A program made the position numbers and the translations under genes. The notes beneath the pieces are model-generated. The model was not told where the DNA came from and ran no database searches. It saw nothing but the letters and a program-made list of their open reading frames with translations. Below, one piece after another: positions 34,432 to 42,402 of a DNA stretch of 64,000 nucleotides. The DNA is taken from NCBI RefSeq assembly GCF_901686465.1, contig NZ_LR594487.1, positions 3,299,773-3,363,772 on the forward strand. Direction: 5' to 3'. The first letter of the stretch is position 1. Each line of letters opens with the position of its first letter. Source of the stretch: Halorubrum sp. DM2 (GTDB taxonomy: Archaea > Halobacteriota > Halobacteria > Halobacteriales > Haloferacaceae).

Positions 34432-34478
34432 TACCGACGACCACGGTGATTTAAGCGAGCCGGCCGAACGGGCGGTCG

Positions 34479-35078
34479 ATGACCCGTTCGCACCGCGCCC
34501 GCGTCGGCGTTCTCGCACTCGCGCTGCTGCTCGTCGCCGCGAGCGTCGGCGGCGGGGCGGCCGTCGGGAACGCCTCGGCGTCGGCGACCCACGCGTCGGG
34601 GGCGACGACCCACGCGTCGACCGCGGTCGACGGCCCCGCGACCGCTGTCGACGGCCCCTCGACCGCCGCGGACGGCCCCGCGGCCGCCGGGCCGGGCCTC
34701 GGCGCGAACGGAAACCGGAGCGCCCCGATCACCCGCTGTTTCGCCGGCGAGGGCTACCCGATATCGATCGGCGGCGAGGGCGGGGCGACGATGGAGGCGG
34801 TGCTCCACCTCTCCGTGCTGACCGACTCCGACGCGGGCAACGAGTTCGGCCTCGAAACCGCCGGACAGCTCGACGGCGAGTCGATCGTGACGCTCGCGGC
34901 CGGCGTCAGGCTGACCGCCCGGGAGGCGCTCGCGAACGGGGGCGACCCGTTCGCTGCCTTCGACGTGTTGTACACCTACGAGCTACAGCTCCCGATGTTC
35001 GACGGCGCGGTCGGCGACGCCGACTACGAGGACGACGGGTCGCCGATCGATTCGACCGCCGGGTCGGTCGCCTGCTGA
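34479..35078 (+). CDS. Secreted hypothetical protein
   Basis: A 199-aa protein with a clear Sec-type signal peptide (VGVLALALLLVAASVGGGAA) followed by a low-complexity Ala/Thr/Gly stretch with partial repeats of STAVDGP (residues about 45-75), probably a linker. The folded part (residues 85-199) has two Cys, in ITRCFAGEGYP and at the C-terminal AC, and looks beta-rich. No family recognised. The TATA-like GATTTAA (about 34447-34453) is about 27 nt upstream, supporting the start. Confidence 0.65.
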   Translation: MTRSHRARVGVLALALLLVAASVGGGAAVGNASASATHASGATTHASTAVDGPATAVDGPSTAADGPAAAGPGLGANGNRSAPITRCFAGEGYPISIGGEGGATMEAVLHLSVLTDSDAGNEFGLETAGQLDGESIVTLAAGVRLTAREALANGGDPFAAFDVLYTYELQLPMFDGAVGDADYEDDGSPIDSTAGSVAC

Positions 35079-35079
35079 C

Positions 35080-35631
35080 TCACCGCCTCGATCCCCCGGA
35101 TCCGACGCCGCCGTTGGCCGAGTCGGGCGGACGGACGCCGCGGACCAGCGCCAGCACCTCCTGTCGAGTCGCCTCGAAGCCGTCTCCGGTCGGGTACGCG
35201 CCGCCCGCGAGCAGGTACTCGCCGCGCTCCCACACCGCGAGCAGCGCCTCCACCGGAACCCGCTCGCCGTCGACCGCGCAGCGCCCGTGAAAGGTCGAGA
35301 GCGTCGCGCGCGACGCGTCCGGATCGTCGACCGCGAGGGAGCGGTCGTCGCGGTGTTCGAGTCCCGTGATGTCGCGCTCGGCGAGGCGGTCGCGGAACCC
35401 CTCGCGGGCCCGCGACTCGACGAGACGGGTCAGGGCGGGATTCGGACCGGCGTCCGGCGAGAGGCGGAGGCGGCTCGCGAAGAAGAACGGTCGCGGGGGC
35501 GGGCTCTCGCGCTCGTACCGCGTCGTGGCCGCCGTGACCGAGACCGGTCCCGCGGCGAACGGCCGCTCGGTCGTCTCCGCGACGAGCGTCCACCCGTCGA
35601 GGCGGTCGCGGGGGACGGCGGGCGGCTCCAT
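35080..35631 (-). CDS. Haloarchaeal hypothetical protein
   Basis: A 183-aa soluble protein. Distinctive segments are WTLVAETTERPFAAGPVSVT, PFFFASRLRLSP and ALLAVWERGEYLLAGGAYPT; the C-terminus is a Gly-rich tail. It has no signal peptide or motif I can assign. Convergent with the preceding secreted protein (1-nt gap), it has its own TATA-like TTTTAAC about 27 nt upstream, so it is probably expressed alone. Confidence 0.65.
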   Translation of the reverse strand: MEPPAVPRDRLDGWTLVAETTERPFAAGPVSVTAATTRYERESPPPRPFFFASRLRLSPDAGPNPALTRLVESRAREGFRDRLAERDITGLEHRDDRSLAVDDPDASRATLSTFHGRCAVDGERVPVEALLAVWERGEYLLAGGAYPTGDGFEATRQEVLALVRGVRPPDSANGGVGSGGSRR

Positions 35632-35672
35632 GGGCGTCGTTCGCCGGCGAGACAGTTAAAACGGACCGCCGG

Positions 35673-35993
35673 TCAGTGGTCGTCTTCGCGCCACTTGTGC
35701 TCGCACTCGGTACAGACGAAGAAACGGGTCTCGGACTCGTCGGCCGCGCGGATCTGTTGCATGTACCAGTACGCCTGGTCGTTATCGCACTCGGGACACT
35801 GCGCGGTCGTCGTCGGCAGCCCCTTGTCCTCGGCGTCGCTCACGTCGACGATCTCGGACTCGACCTGCGACTCGGTCGTCCACTCGTCGTCGCCGCCGTC
35901 GCGGCCGATCTCGTAGCCGCAGGAGTCACACACCCAGTGGTCTTCGCCCTCGCCGGACTTCATCATGGATCCGCACTCGTCGCAGAACTTCAT
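35673..35993 (-). CDS. tfs: Transcription factor S (TFS)
   Basis: A 106-aa homologue of the RPB9/RPA12 and TFIIS family that stimulates RNA cleavage by stalled archaeal RNA polymerase. Two zinc ribbons are visible: MKFCDECGSMM with VCDSCGYEI, and AQCPECDNDQAYWYMQQIRA with FFVCTECEHKW. The C-terminal ribbon has the catalytic acidic pair region RAADESETR. The start at 35993 is set by the first ribbon and by the promoter at 36015. Confidence 0.95.
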   Translation of the reverse strand: MKFCDECGSMMKSGEGEDHWVCDSCGYEIGRDGGDDEWTTESQVESEIVDVSDAEDKGLPTTTAQCPECDNDQAYWYMQQIRAADESETRFFVCTECEHKWREDDH

Positions 35994-36014
35994 GCCCGAA
36001 CCTACCGCGGATCC

Positions 36015-36021
36015 CATATAA
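36015..36021 (-). promoter_or_regulatory. TATA-like element of the TFS gene
   Basis: On the minus strand TTATATG is centred about 26 nt before the TFS ATG at 35993. Confidence 0.5.
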
Positions 36022-36061
36022 GCGGCGGGATCGCAGACGAGCGGGAGCGCGCCCGAGCGTC

Positions 36062-36853
36062 CTACTCGCCGCCGTCGACGTGTTCGGCGAGCGCGAACCG
36101 CACGCGCTCCTCGTCGGGACCCTTCGTCTCCCGGCCGGTGACGACGACCTCGCCGATCTCGGCCGTGTTCGCGACGTGGGTCCCGGCGCAGGCGGTCCGG
36201 TCGTACGGCTCGTCGCCCTCGCTCGCGCCCGCTATCTCGACGATCCGGAGCTCCTCGATCGAGTCGGGGAGGAGGTCGATTCGCGTCCGCTCGGTGTCGA
36301 GCGTCGCCTCCGCGGTCTCGCGGTCCATCGTGTAGCTCGACACCGCCCGCGCGTCGGCGACGAGTTCGTTGAGCCGGTCCTCGATCCGGTCGAGGTCCGC
36401 GTCCGTGAACCGATCGTAGGCGGCGTCGAGCCGGGCGCGATCGCGGTACAGCTGGTTGCCGGTCGTCTGCGCGTCGAACTCCGCGAGCAACAGGGCCGAC
36501 AGCAGGTGCTGTGCGGTGTGGTACCGCGAGTGCGCCGCCCGGCGGTCGGCGTCGATCTCGCCTCGCACTTCCGTCCCCGGTTCGGGCGGACCCGGCGGCT
36601 CTCCGTCCCCGCCCGCGTCCTCGACCGTGCCGAGCGCGTGATACACCGTGTCCCGCTTCTCGACGTCGACCACGCGCCAGACGCGGTCGCCGTCGGTCGC
36701 TCGCAGCGCGCCCGTGTCGTGGGGCTGTCCGCCGCCGGTCGGGTAGAAGTGCGTCCGGTCGAGGACGACCCGCGGCGGGTCCGAGAGGGCGCGCTCGACG
36801 GTCGCGTCGAACGCCGTCACGGAGTCGTCGTCGAGGTACAGTTGCTCGGTCAC
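36062..36853 (-). CDS. Alanyl-tRNA editing protein (AlaX type)
   Basis: A 263-aa trans-editing enzyme that hydrolyses Ser- or Gly-charged tRNA-Ala. The editing core is clear: FYPTGGGQPHDTGAL (N-terminal domain), the zinc site HTAQHLLSALLL and the late CAGTHVANTAEIG. Length corresponds to AlaX-M. I chose GTG 36853 (VTEQLYLDDDSV) because the upstream extension starts with TTG and is not conserved-looking. It is downstream of and in the same direction as nothing; TFS follows on the same strand 68 nt away. Confidence 0.9.
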   Translation of the reverse strand: MTEQLYLDDDSVTAFDATVERALSDPPRVVLDRTHFYPTGGGQPHDTGALRATDGDRVWRVVDVEKRDTVYHALGTVEDAGGDGEPPGPPEPGTEVRGEIDADRRAAHSRYHTAQHLLSALLLAEFDAQTTGNQLYRDRARLDAAYDRFTDADLDRIEDRLNELVADARAVSSYTMDRETAEATLDTERTRIDLLPDSIEELRIVEIAGASEGDEPYDRTACAGTHVANTAEIGEVVVTGRETKGPDEERVRFALAEHVDGGE

Positions 36854-36963
36854 GGTCTCAGAGAGGAGCGCCGCGAGCAAATATCGATCGGCCGCGGTCG
36901 AGCGTCCGGACCTCGGACGCGCCCCTGTGTCCAGATCTCAGCCGCGATAGTCGGGAGTCTACG

Positions 36964-36968
36964 TTTAT
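36964..36968 (+). promoter_or_regulatory. TATA-like element of the large pilin-like gene
   Basis: TTTAT centred 28 nt before ATG 36994, which makes 36994 the favoured leaderless start over the upstream ATG at 36967. Confidence 0.45.
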
Positions 36969-36993
36969 GCGTGCGCTCGCCGTACGTCGCGCC

Positions 36994-38904
36994 ATGTTCG
37001 GGGGTGAGCGCGCGCAGAGCGAAGTGCTCGGGACGGTGTTACTGTTGGGGCTGACGGTCGCGGTCGTCGGCACCACGGTCGCGCTCGGCGGTGCCGCGCT
37101 CGACGACTCACAGACGCGGGCCGACCTCCAGCGCGTCGAGGGAGCGATGACGCAGATGGACTCCAAGGCGAGCCTCGTCGCGCACGGCGGGTCGCCGAGC
37201 CAGCGCGTCTCGTTCGGTACTCGCACCGGCACCGGCGACCTCTCCGTCGATCACGACGCGGGCCGGATGGTGATCGCCGAAAACGAGACGGGCGACGAGA
37301 TAATCAACGCGAGCCTCGGCGCGCTGGTGTACGAACGCGACGGAACGCGGATCGCGTATCAGGGCGGCGGCGTGTGGCGAAGCGACGGGGACCGGAGCCG
37401 GATGGTCTCCGCGCCGGAGTTCCACTACCGCGGTGAGACGCTCACCGTCCCGCTGGTGACGATCTCGGAGAACGCGACGGTCGACGGCGACGGTGTCATC
37501 CTCACGAGCGAGGGATCGCCGAAGGGACACGTCGCTCAGAACCCGGTCGTCGACGACATCCGGGTGACAGTGACCGGCGACTACCACGAGGGGTGGGCCA
37601 CCTTCTTCGAGAGCCGGACGGACACCCGGATCGTCGACCGCGGTGAGAACTCCGTGACCGTGTTGCTGCGGTCCGAGTTACGCGGCGACGGCGTCCGGTA
37701 CTCGATGGGAACGTTTGGAACCAGCAAGTTCAATCTCAGGTCGATCGGATCGCTGACGGCCGACAGCTACGACTCCGGTGGGGCAGGCCCCAACGAGAGT
37801 CGGGACAACGCGGTCGTCTCCGCGGGCGGCGATATCGACTCCCCGAACGGGAAGGGGAACGACCCGACGTACGTAACGATCAAAGGCGACCTCCGCGCGC
37901 AGTACGACATCAAGCCAAATCCGAACGGGATACGGAACGGGAACCACCCGATCAACGTAACCGGGAACATCACCCAGCAGGCCGACATCGAGGACCCCAA
38001 CCCGGTTGGGGGATACGTCTTCAGCGCGTTCAATAAGTACGACACCCGTTACGGCAACGTGACTGCGGCGAGCTACTCGTCATGGGCCGACCTCCGCGAC
38101 GATACGCCGATCACGAGCCGGTCGTCCGTCGCCGATGGACTCGACGTCTCCGGCGGCAGCGAGACGTACCGCGTCGAGGACGCCGAAGTCATTGCTTCGG
38201 ACGGCGACGAGGACGACACCGGCGCGGACGGGGACCTCTCCGTCGACGGCGGGACCGTCACCCTCAATGCGAGCGGGGGCCACGCCGGGTTTCGGTTCGA
38301 CAACGCTGACCTGTCCGGCGGTAAGCTGGTCCTCAATGTCACCGACGGCGACTTGGACCTGCGCGTCGACGGCGACTTCTCGCTGAGCGGAGACGGAGCG
38401 AACCCGACCAAAATCAAGGTCGAAGGCGATGGAAACGCGCGTATCTACGTCGGCGGCGACCTCTCGCTGGAGGGGGCCTCGGAGGTGACCGTCGAAGAGA
38501 GTGCCGAACTCAGAGTGTTCCACGACGAGCCGGACGGGGACATTCAGATCGGTGACGGCGACGACGACACCGGCGTGTCGGTCTCGACCGGCACGAACGA
38601 ACCCGCCAGCTCGTTCTGGCTGTTCTCGAACGCAGACGAGTTAGGGTTCGACGGTGACGACGCCCCGATCGATCTCACCGGCGTGGTGTACGCCCCGAAC
38701 GCGGCCGTCAACGACGCGGAGGGCGACATCACCATCCGAGGGGCGCTCACCGTCGACAGGTTCAGCGACATCGACGACGCGCACTTCACGATCCGATACG
38801 ACGAGGCGCTCGCGACCGCGGAGGTGTTCGACGAGGTCGAACAGGTGCCGACGATCAACTACCTCCACGTCTCGACACAGGAGATCCGGATTGAGGACGA
38901 CTAA
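36994..38904 (+). CDS. Large pilin-like secreted protein with beta-repeat C-terminus
   Basis: A 636-aa protein. MFGGERAQSEVLGTVLLLGL is a class III (type IV pilin-like) signal: a short charged leader, then a hydrophobic helix, with likely cleavage before QSEVLG. Residues about 60-250 resemble the haloarchaeal pilin-like beta domains (AENETGDEIINASL, YQGGGVW). Residues about 260-560 have repeated short beta-strand patterns (LNVTDGDLDLRVDGDFSLSG, GDLSLEGASEVTVEESAEL), as in a parallel beta-helix. It lies opposite to the pilB-pilC operon and converges with it at 38944. A role as a surface or adhesive pilus component is inferred. Confidence 0.75.
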   Translation: MFGGERAQSEVLGTVLLLGLTVAVVGTTVALGGAALDDSQTRADLQRVEGAMTQMDSKASLVAHGGSPSQRVSFGTRTGTGDLSVDHDAGRMVIAENETGDEIINASLGALVYERDGTRIAYQGGGVWRSDGDRSRMVSAPEFHYRGETLTVPLVTISENATVDGDGVILTSEGSPKGHVAQNPVVDDIRVTVTGDYHEGWATFFESRTDTRIVDRGENSVTVLLRSELRGDGVRYSMGTFGTSKFNLRSIGSLTADSYDSGGAGPNESRDNAVVSAGGDIDSPNGKGNDPTYVTIKGDLRAQYDIKPNPNGIRNGNHPINVTGNITQQADIEDPNPVGGYVFSAFNKYDTRYGNVTAASYSSWADLRDDTPITSRSSVADGLDVSGGSETYRVEDAEVIASDGDEDDTGADGDLSVDGGTVTLNASGGHAGFRFDNADLSGGKLVLNVTDGDLDLRVDGDFSLSGDGANPTKIKVEGDGNARIYVGGDLSLEGASEVTVEESAELRVFHDEPDGDIQIGDGDDDTGVSVSTGTNEPASSFWLFSNADELGFDGDDAPIDLTGVVYAPNAAVNDAEGDITIRGALTVDRFSDIDDAHFTIRYDEALATAEVFDEVEQVPTINYLHVSTQEIRIEDD

Positions 38905-38943
38905 CGCGGTAGGCCATCGCTCGCCGGGGGCAAGGCGACCACT

Positions 38944-39714
38944 TCAGTCGGAAAAGCCAACGTCAGCGATGGTCCGGTGTGCGACGAATCGGTCGTAGCG
39001 GTCGGCTACAAACGTTACTGTAATGTCTGCCGGGCCGTCCGTCGTCATCGATATTTGGTCGTGTTCCCCCGCTAGGTCGCCGTAATACCGCTCCCAAACG
39101 CTCGCCTGCGAGGAGTTGATCGAGAGTGTAATATTCGCAGCGCTGGCCCGAGCGTCGACCGGAACGTCCCGGTCGGTTCGCTCGCTCGTGACGAGGACCG
39201 TCCGGTCCCCGCCCACTGAGTCAGCCGGACCCGTGAGTCCGTATAGAGAGTAGACGATTGTGTCTCCGACGAGCAGGTCGGGTTCCCGGATCATGACGCC
39301 GTCGTCTCCTTGCATACGGAACACCGCGCCGTTTTCGTAGACGATCCGGGTGTCGCCCGTGCCGTGGAATGTGATCGATCCGCCCTCAGTGATCGCCGTT
39401 TCCGTTCCGGTATGGTTGAGTCGGAACTCAGATTCGCGGTCGAACGACACCCTGCCACCGCCGAGCCGGATCTCGGTCGCCCGATTCGGCACGCCGTCCC
39501 GGCTCAGGTCGTTGAGGTTGTCGTGGAGGACATCGAACGCGCGCTCGACGTTGTTGTCGCGCTCCGCGAGCTGGGCGTCCTCCAGCCCGCCGAGCCCGAC
39601 GGTGAACGTGACCGCGATCGTCGTCGCGATCAGCGCGAACACCAGGACAAATCCCACGGTCTCGCTGACGCCGCGGTCGTCGTCTCGAAAGCCGGCGTCG
39701 CCGAGCCCCCTCAT
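38944..39714 (-). CDS. Pilin-like membrane-anchored protein (DRGVSETVG type)
   Basis: A 256-aa protein, last of the operon. The class III-like signal DDDRGVSETVGFVLVFALIA precedes one transmembrane helix; the rest is beta-rich and extracellular (TEIRLGGGRVSFD, FHGTGDTRIVYENGAVFRMQ). Its start overlaps the stop of the preceding gene by 4 nt. It most resembles the haloarchaeal minor-pilin-like families; the exact DUF is not assigned here. Confidence 0.75.
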   Translation of the reverse strand: MRGLGDAGFRDDDRGVSETVGFVLVFALIATTIAVTFTVGLGGLEDAQLAERDNNVERAFDVLHDNLNDLSRDGVPNRATEIRLGGGRVSFDRESEFRLNHTGTETAITEGGSITFHGTGDTRIVYENGAVFRMQGDDGVMIREPDLLVGDTIVYSLYGLTGPADSVGGDRTVLVTSERTDRDVPVDARASAANITLSINSSQASVWERYYGDLAGEHDQISMTTDGPADITVTFVADRYDRFVAHRTIADVGFSD

Positions 39715-40205
39715 CGCTCTCTCACCACCACTTCGCCTTCGTCGTCCACCCCGCTGGGCGCATCCCAGTAGATCCGGAGGTCACCGCCCCGTACCGTGGC
39801 GTTCCGCACCGTGATCCCCTCGCTGGTCCGGAACGGGACCTCGACGGTCGCGTCCGCCTGTTCGCTTTCGAGCGCGATCGTGCCCGCCGAGCCCGTCGCC
39901 TCGATCCGGATCCGATAACCGGTTCCTGACACCCTGTCGGGGAGCGTCAGCGGCCGGTCGACGGTCAGGTTCTCGCGCGGCGGCGACGCGGTCGACGCGA
40001 CTCTGTCGACGGTTCCGAGGTCGGCCGCGATCCGCTCGCCGACCACGGTGAGTTCGCCCTGCGCGGCGCGCTCGCGCTCCGTCTCGACGAACGACCCGCC
40101 CGCGACGAACAGCCCCGAGAGCAGCAGCGTCGAGACCGCGAGCGTCATGACGTAGCCGACGGTGACCGACACGGCGCGGTCCGTCCCGCCCGGACCCTCA
40201 CGCAT
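39711..40205 (-). CDS. Pilin-like membrane-anchored protein (DRAVSVTVG type)
   Basis: A 164-aa protein with the N-terminus GTDRAVSVTVGYVMTLAVST, close in form to haloarchaeal pilins (RAVSPVIG). The ectodomain is beta-rich (GYRIRIEATGSAGTIALESE) with an AVE-type conserved end VRGGDLRIYWD. ATG 40205 overlaps the upstream stop by 8 nt; GTG 40214 is an alternative. Co-translated with its neighbours. Confidence 0.75.
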   Translation of the reverse strand: MREGPGGTDRAVSVTVGYVMTLAVSTLLLSGLFVAGGSFVETERERAAQGELTVVGERIAADLGTVDRVASTASPPRENLTVDRPLTLPDRVSGTGYRIRIEATGSAGTIALESEQADATVEVPFRTSEGITVRNATVRGGDLRIYWDAPSGVDDEGEVVVRER

Positions 40206-41196
40206 CGCGCTCACCCGGCGCGAGCCGAACCACGTCGCTGTAGGTCAGCTCCGGCGTCCGGTGGGTGAGCTCCACGTCGACGCCGTAGACGGCGTCGGTG
40301 ACGTACGGCCGGGAGGAGGCGTCGAGGGGGGAGGTCCCGGCGCGCTCGTCGACCACGAAGCTGTACGTTCCGGTCGCATTGCCGCCGTTCTCGTGGCGGA
40401 TATCGTAGGTGTCAGACGGATCACTTCCGTTCTGAACGCCCCCGGCCCAGACGAGTTCCGGAAAGTGCTGGCCGCCGACCGTGCCGGCGGTCAGGTCGAT
40501 CGTGACGTTCCCGTCCCCCTCATGAGAGAAGGTCCTCGTAGTGTTGACCGTCGCGTTCCTCACCCGCACGTCGATCGCGTCGGCCGAGTCGTTTGACAGC
40601 GTCACCGACCAGTTCTCTCCCGCGCCGTCGGCCACGACAGCGAACGCCCCGTCCTCGCCGTCCGACACGGATGCCGAGTTCACGGTCAGCCGGTAGTTCC
40701 GCGTGCGGCCGACGCCGCTCACGACGGTCCAGTTTGCCGTCGTGCCGTCTGGGGCGGTCATGTTCCGGAAGCCGCTCTCGGTCTCGTTCTGCGCGACGAA
40801 GTAGCCCCGTTCGACGGTGGAGCGGTTCACGCTCACGTTCGCGATCACTCCGTCACGCGCCCGTAGACCGGCGACCGTGTGACTGTACGTCTTTACGCTC
40901 TCGTCGAAGTCGTTGAGGACGTCATCGCTGCTCCGGTTCCGGTGTTCGCGGTGGAGGATCCCGGCGAGGTCGTCGACGGTGTCGTCACGGAACTCGATCG
41001 CCTCCGCGCCCCCCGCGTCGGCCCCGCGGGTCGCGAGGTTCTCGGTGTAGATGACGGTGTTCAACAGGAGCACGACCGCGACGAAGAGGACCGCGAGCGT
41101 CAGCCCGGTGATCAGAATGATCTGCGCCCGGTCCTCGTCGGGGTCGGCGTCGACGTTCTCGCGCCCGCGCCTTCGGGGGGAACTCACATCTGCCAT
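40198..41196 (-). CDS. Pilin-like membrane-anchored protein (DRAQIILITG type)
   Basis: A 332-aa protein, the largest pseudopilin-like member of the operon. The leader of about 23 charged residues ends in DRAQIILITGLTLAVLFVAV, a class III-like signal with a hydrophobic helix. The ectodomain contains alternating beta segments and many Asn/Thr sites possible for N-glycosylation (NVSVNRST, NWTV). It overlaps the preceding gene by 13 nt, supporting operonic translation. Confidence 0.75.
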   Translation of the reverse strand: MADVSSPRRRGRENVDADPDEDRAQIILITGLTLAVLFVAVVLLLNTVIYTENLATRGADAGGAEAIEFRDDTVDDLAGILHREHRNRSSDDVLNDFDESVKTYSHTVAGLRARDGVIANVSVNRSTVERGYFVAQNETESGFRNMTAPDGTTANWTVVSGVGRTRNYRLTVNSASVSDGEDGAFAVVADGAGENWSVTLSNDSADAIDVRVRNATVNTTRTFSHEGDGNVTIDLTAGTVGGQHFPELVWAGGVQNGSDPSDTYDIRHENGGNATGTYSFVVDERAGTSPLDASSRPYVTDAVYGVDVELTHRTPELTYSDVVRLAPGERDA

Positions 41197-41819
41197 GCGG
41201 TGATACGCACCTCCACGACCGTGTACAGCGTGTCGCTCCCGCCAGCCGAGGGCGCGAGGTAGTCGTGCTGGCTCTCCTCGGCGAGCCGCGGCCCGGAGTA
41301 CGTCGCGTCGCCCGGGTCGTCGACGCTGGCGTTGAATAGCCGGTCGTCGCCGTACAGCGCCACGCGCGTGCTCGCGGTGGCCGCGTTGTCGCTCGGCGAT
41401 CCCATGTCGACCATCGTGGTGTCGCCCGTCCTGTTTCCGCCGTCCTCGGGGTAGGAAACCTGGATGTCGAAGGCGATCTGGCGGTCGCCGAACGCCTCCG
41501 TCAGCGGATCGTGGAGCGGGTGCGACGCCGGCGGGACCCCCGAGTAACTCGTCTCGTCGCCGCTGTCGACGAACTCGCCGTCCTCGTAGTACAGCAGCGC
41601 GGCCGTCAGGTTCCCGCTCTCTCCGGTCGTCATCAGCACGTCCTGTGCGGCGATCGCCGCCTGGTTCTCGACGTGCTGGTTCGACGTGCTCGCGGACAGC
41701 GGCGTGACGGCCGTCGCCTGCGTCGCGAAGATGAGGCCGGCGACCAAGAGCAGCGCCGCCGTGAACGCCTCTAACGTGTGGGCCTGCCCGCGGTCGTCCG
41801 GGAGGTGTTCGACGAACAT
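41184..41819 (-). CDS. Pilin-like membrane-anchored protein (RGQAHTLEAF type)
   Basis: A 211-aa protein starting MFVEHLPDDRGQAHTLEAFT, followed by a hydrophobic helix ALLLVAGLIFATQATA. The Glu at position +5 of the mature part (TLEAF) is the conserved pilin Glu. The remainder is an Asp/Ser/Thr-rich ectodomain. It begins one base after the stop of the upstream gene. Confidence 0.75.
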   Translation of the reverse strand: MFVEHLPDDRGQAHTLEAFTAALLLVAGLIFATQATAVTPLSASTSNQHVENQAAIAAQDVLMTTGESGNLTAALLYYEDGEFVDSGDETSYSGVPPASHPLHDPLTEAFGDRQIAFDIQVSYPEDGGNRTGDTTMVDMGSPSDNAATASTRVALYGDDRLFNASVDDPGDATYSGPRLAEESQHDYLAPSAGGSDTLYTVVEVRITAWQM

Positions 41820-41820
41820 C

Positions 41821-42402
41821 TCACCACACCCGCAGCGTGAGCCGGTAGGTCTCGGGATCCCCCGGGCTCTCGGGATCGTCGATCGTCACGATGCGACTGG
41901 CGGCCGAGACGCTCTCCGTCCGCGGCGGCGCGGACCCGGCGTGCATCTCGGTGACGTTCCCGTTCGATTCGAGCGGCTGGACCGTTCCGTCCTGCGTAAC
42001 GGTGAGGTTGAGTCCGCGGCGGTCATCGACGCCGAGTTCGTCGTGGAGGTCGCTAGCGTTCGCCGTCCACGCGCAGTCCGACTCGTTTGTCGCCGCCCCC
42101 GTCCCGTTGAAGAACGCGAACGTACAGGCGTGCGACAGCGTTGCGGTCGAGCCGCCGGCGGCGAGCGACGACTCCGCGAGCCGCGCCGCCCCCCGCTCGG
42201 CGACGATGACGGTCGCGCCCTCGCCGACGGCGTACGGCTCCAACAGCGACGGGACGAACGCGAAGGTGAACCCGACCGCGACGAGGAACACCGACATCCC
42301 GACGACGAAATCGAGGACGGTCTGCGCGCGGTCGGTAGAGTCGAGCGTCCACCTCCCTGACTGCGTTCCTGACCGCGGCCGCGTCCCGCGCTCACCCGAC
42401 AT
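41821..42402 (-). CDS. Pilin-like membrane-anchored protein (DRAQTVLDFV type)
   Basis: A 193-aa protein; leader of about 25 residues, then DRAQTVLDFVVGMSVFLVAV as class III-like signal and anchor, then an Ala/Gly-rich ectodomain with two Cys (SHACTFAF, ESDCAW) that could form a disulfide. It overlaps pilC by 11 nt, linking the pilin-like genes to the assembly machinery. Confidence 0.75.
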   Translation of the reverse strand: MSGERGTRPRSGTQSGRWTLDSTDRAQTVLDFVVGMSVFLVAVGFTFAFVPSLLEPYAVGEGATVIVAERGAARLAESSLAAGGSTATLSHACTFAFFNGTGAATNESDCAWTANASDLHDELGVDDRRGLNLTVTQDGTVQPLESNGNVTEMHAGSAPPRTESVSAASRIVTIDDPESPGDPETYRLTLRVW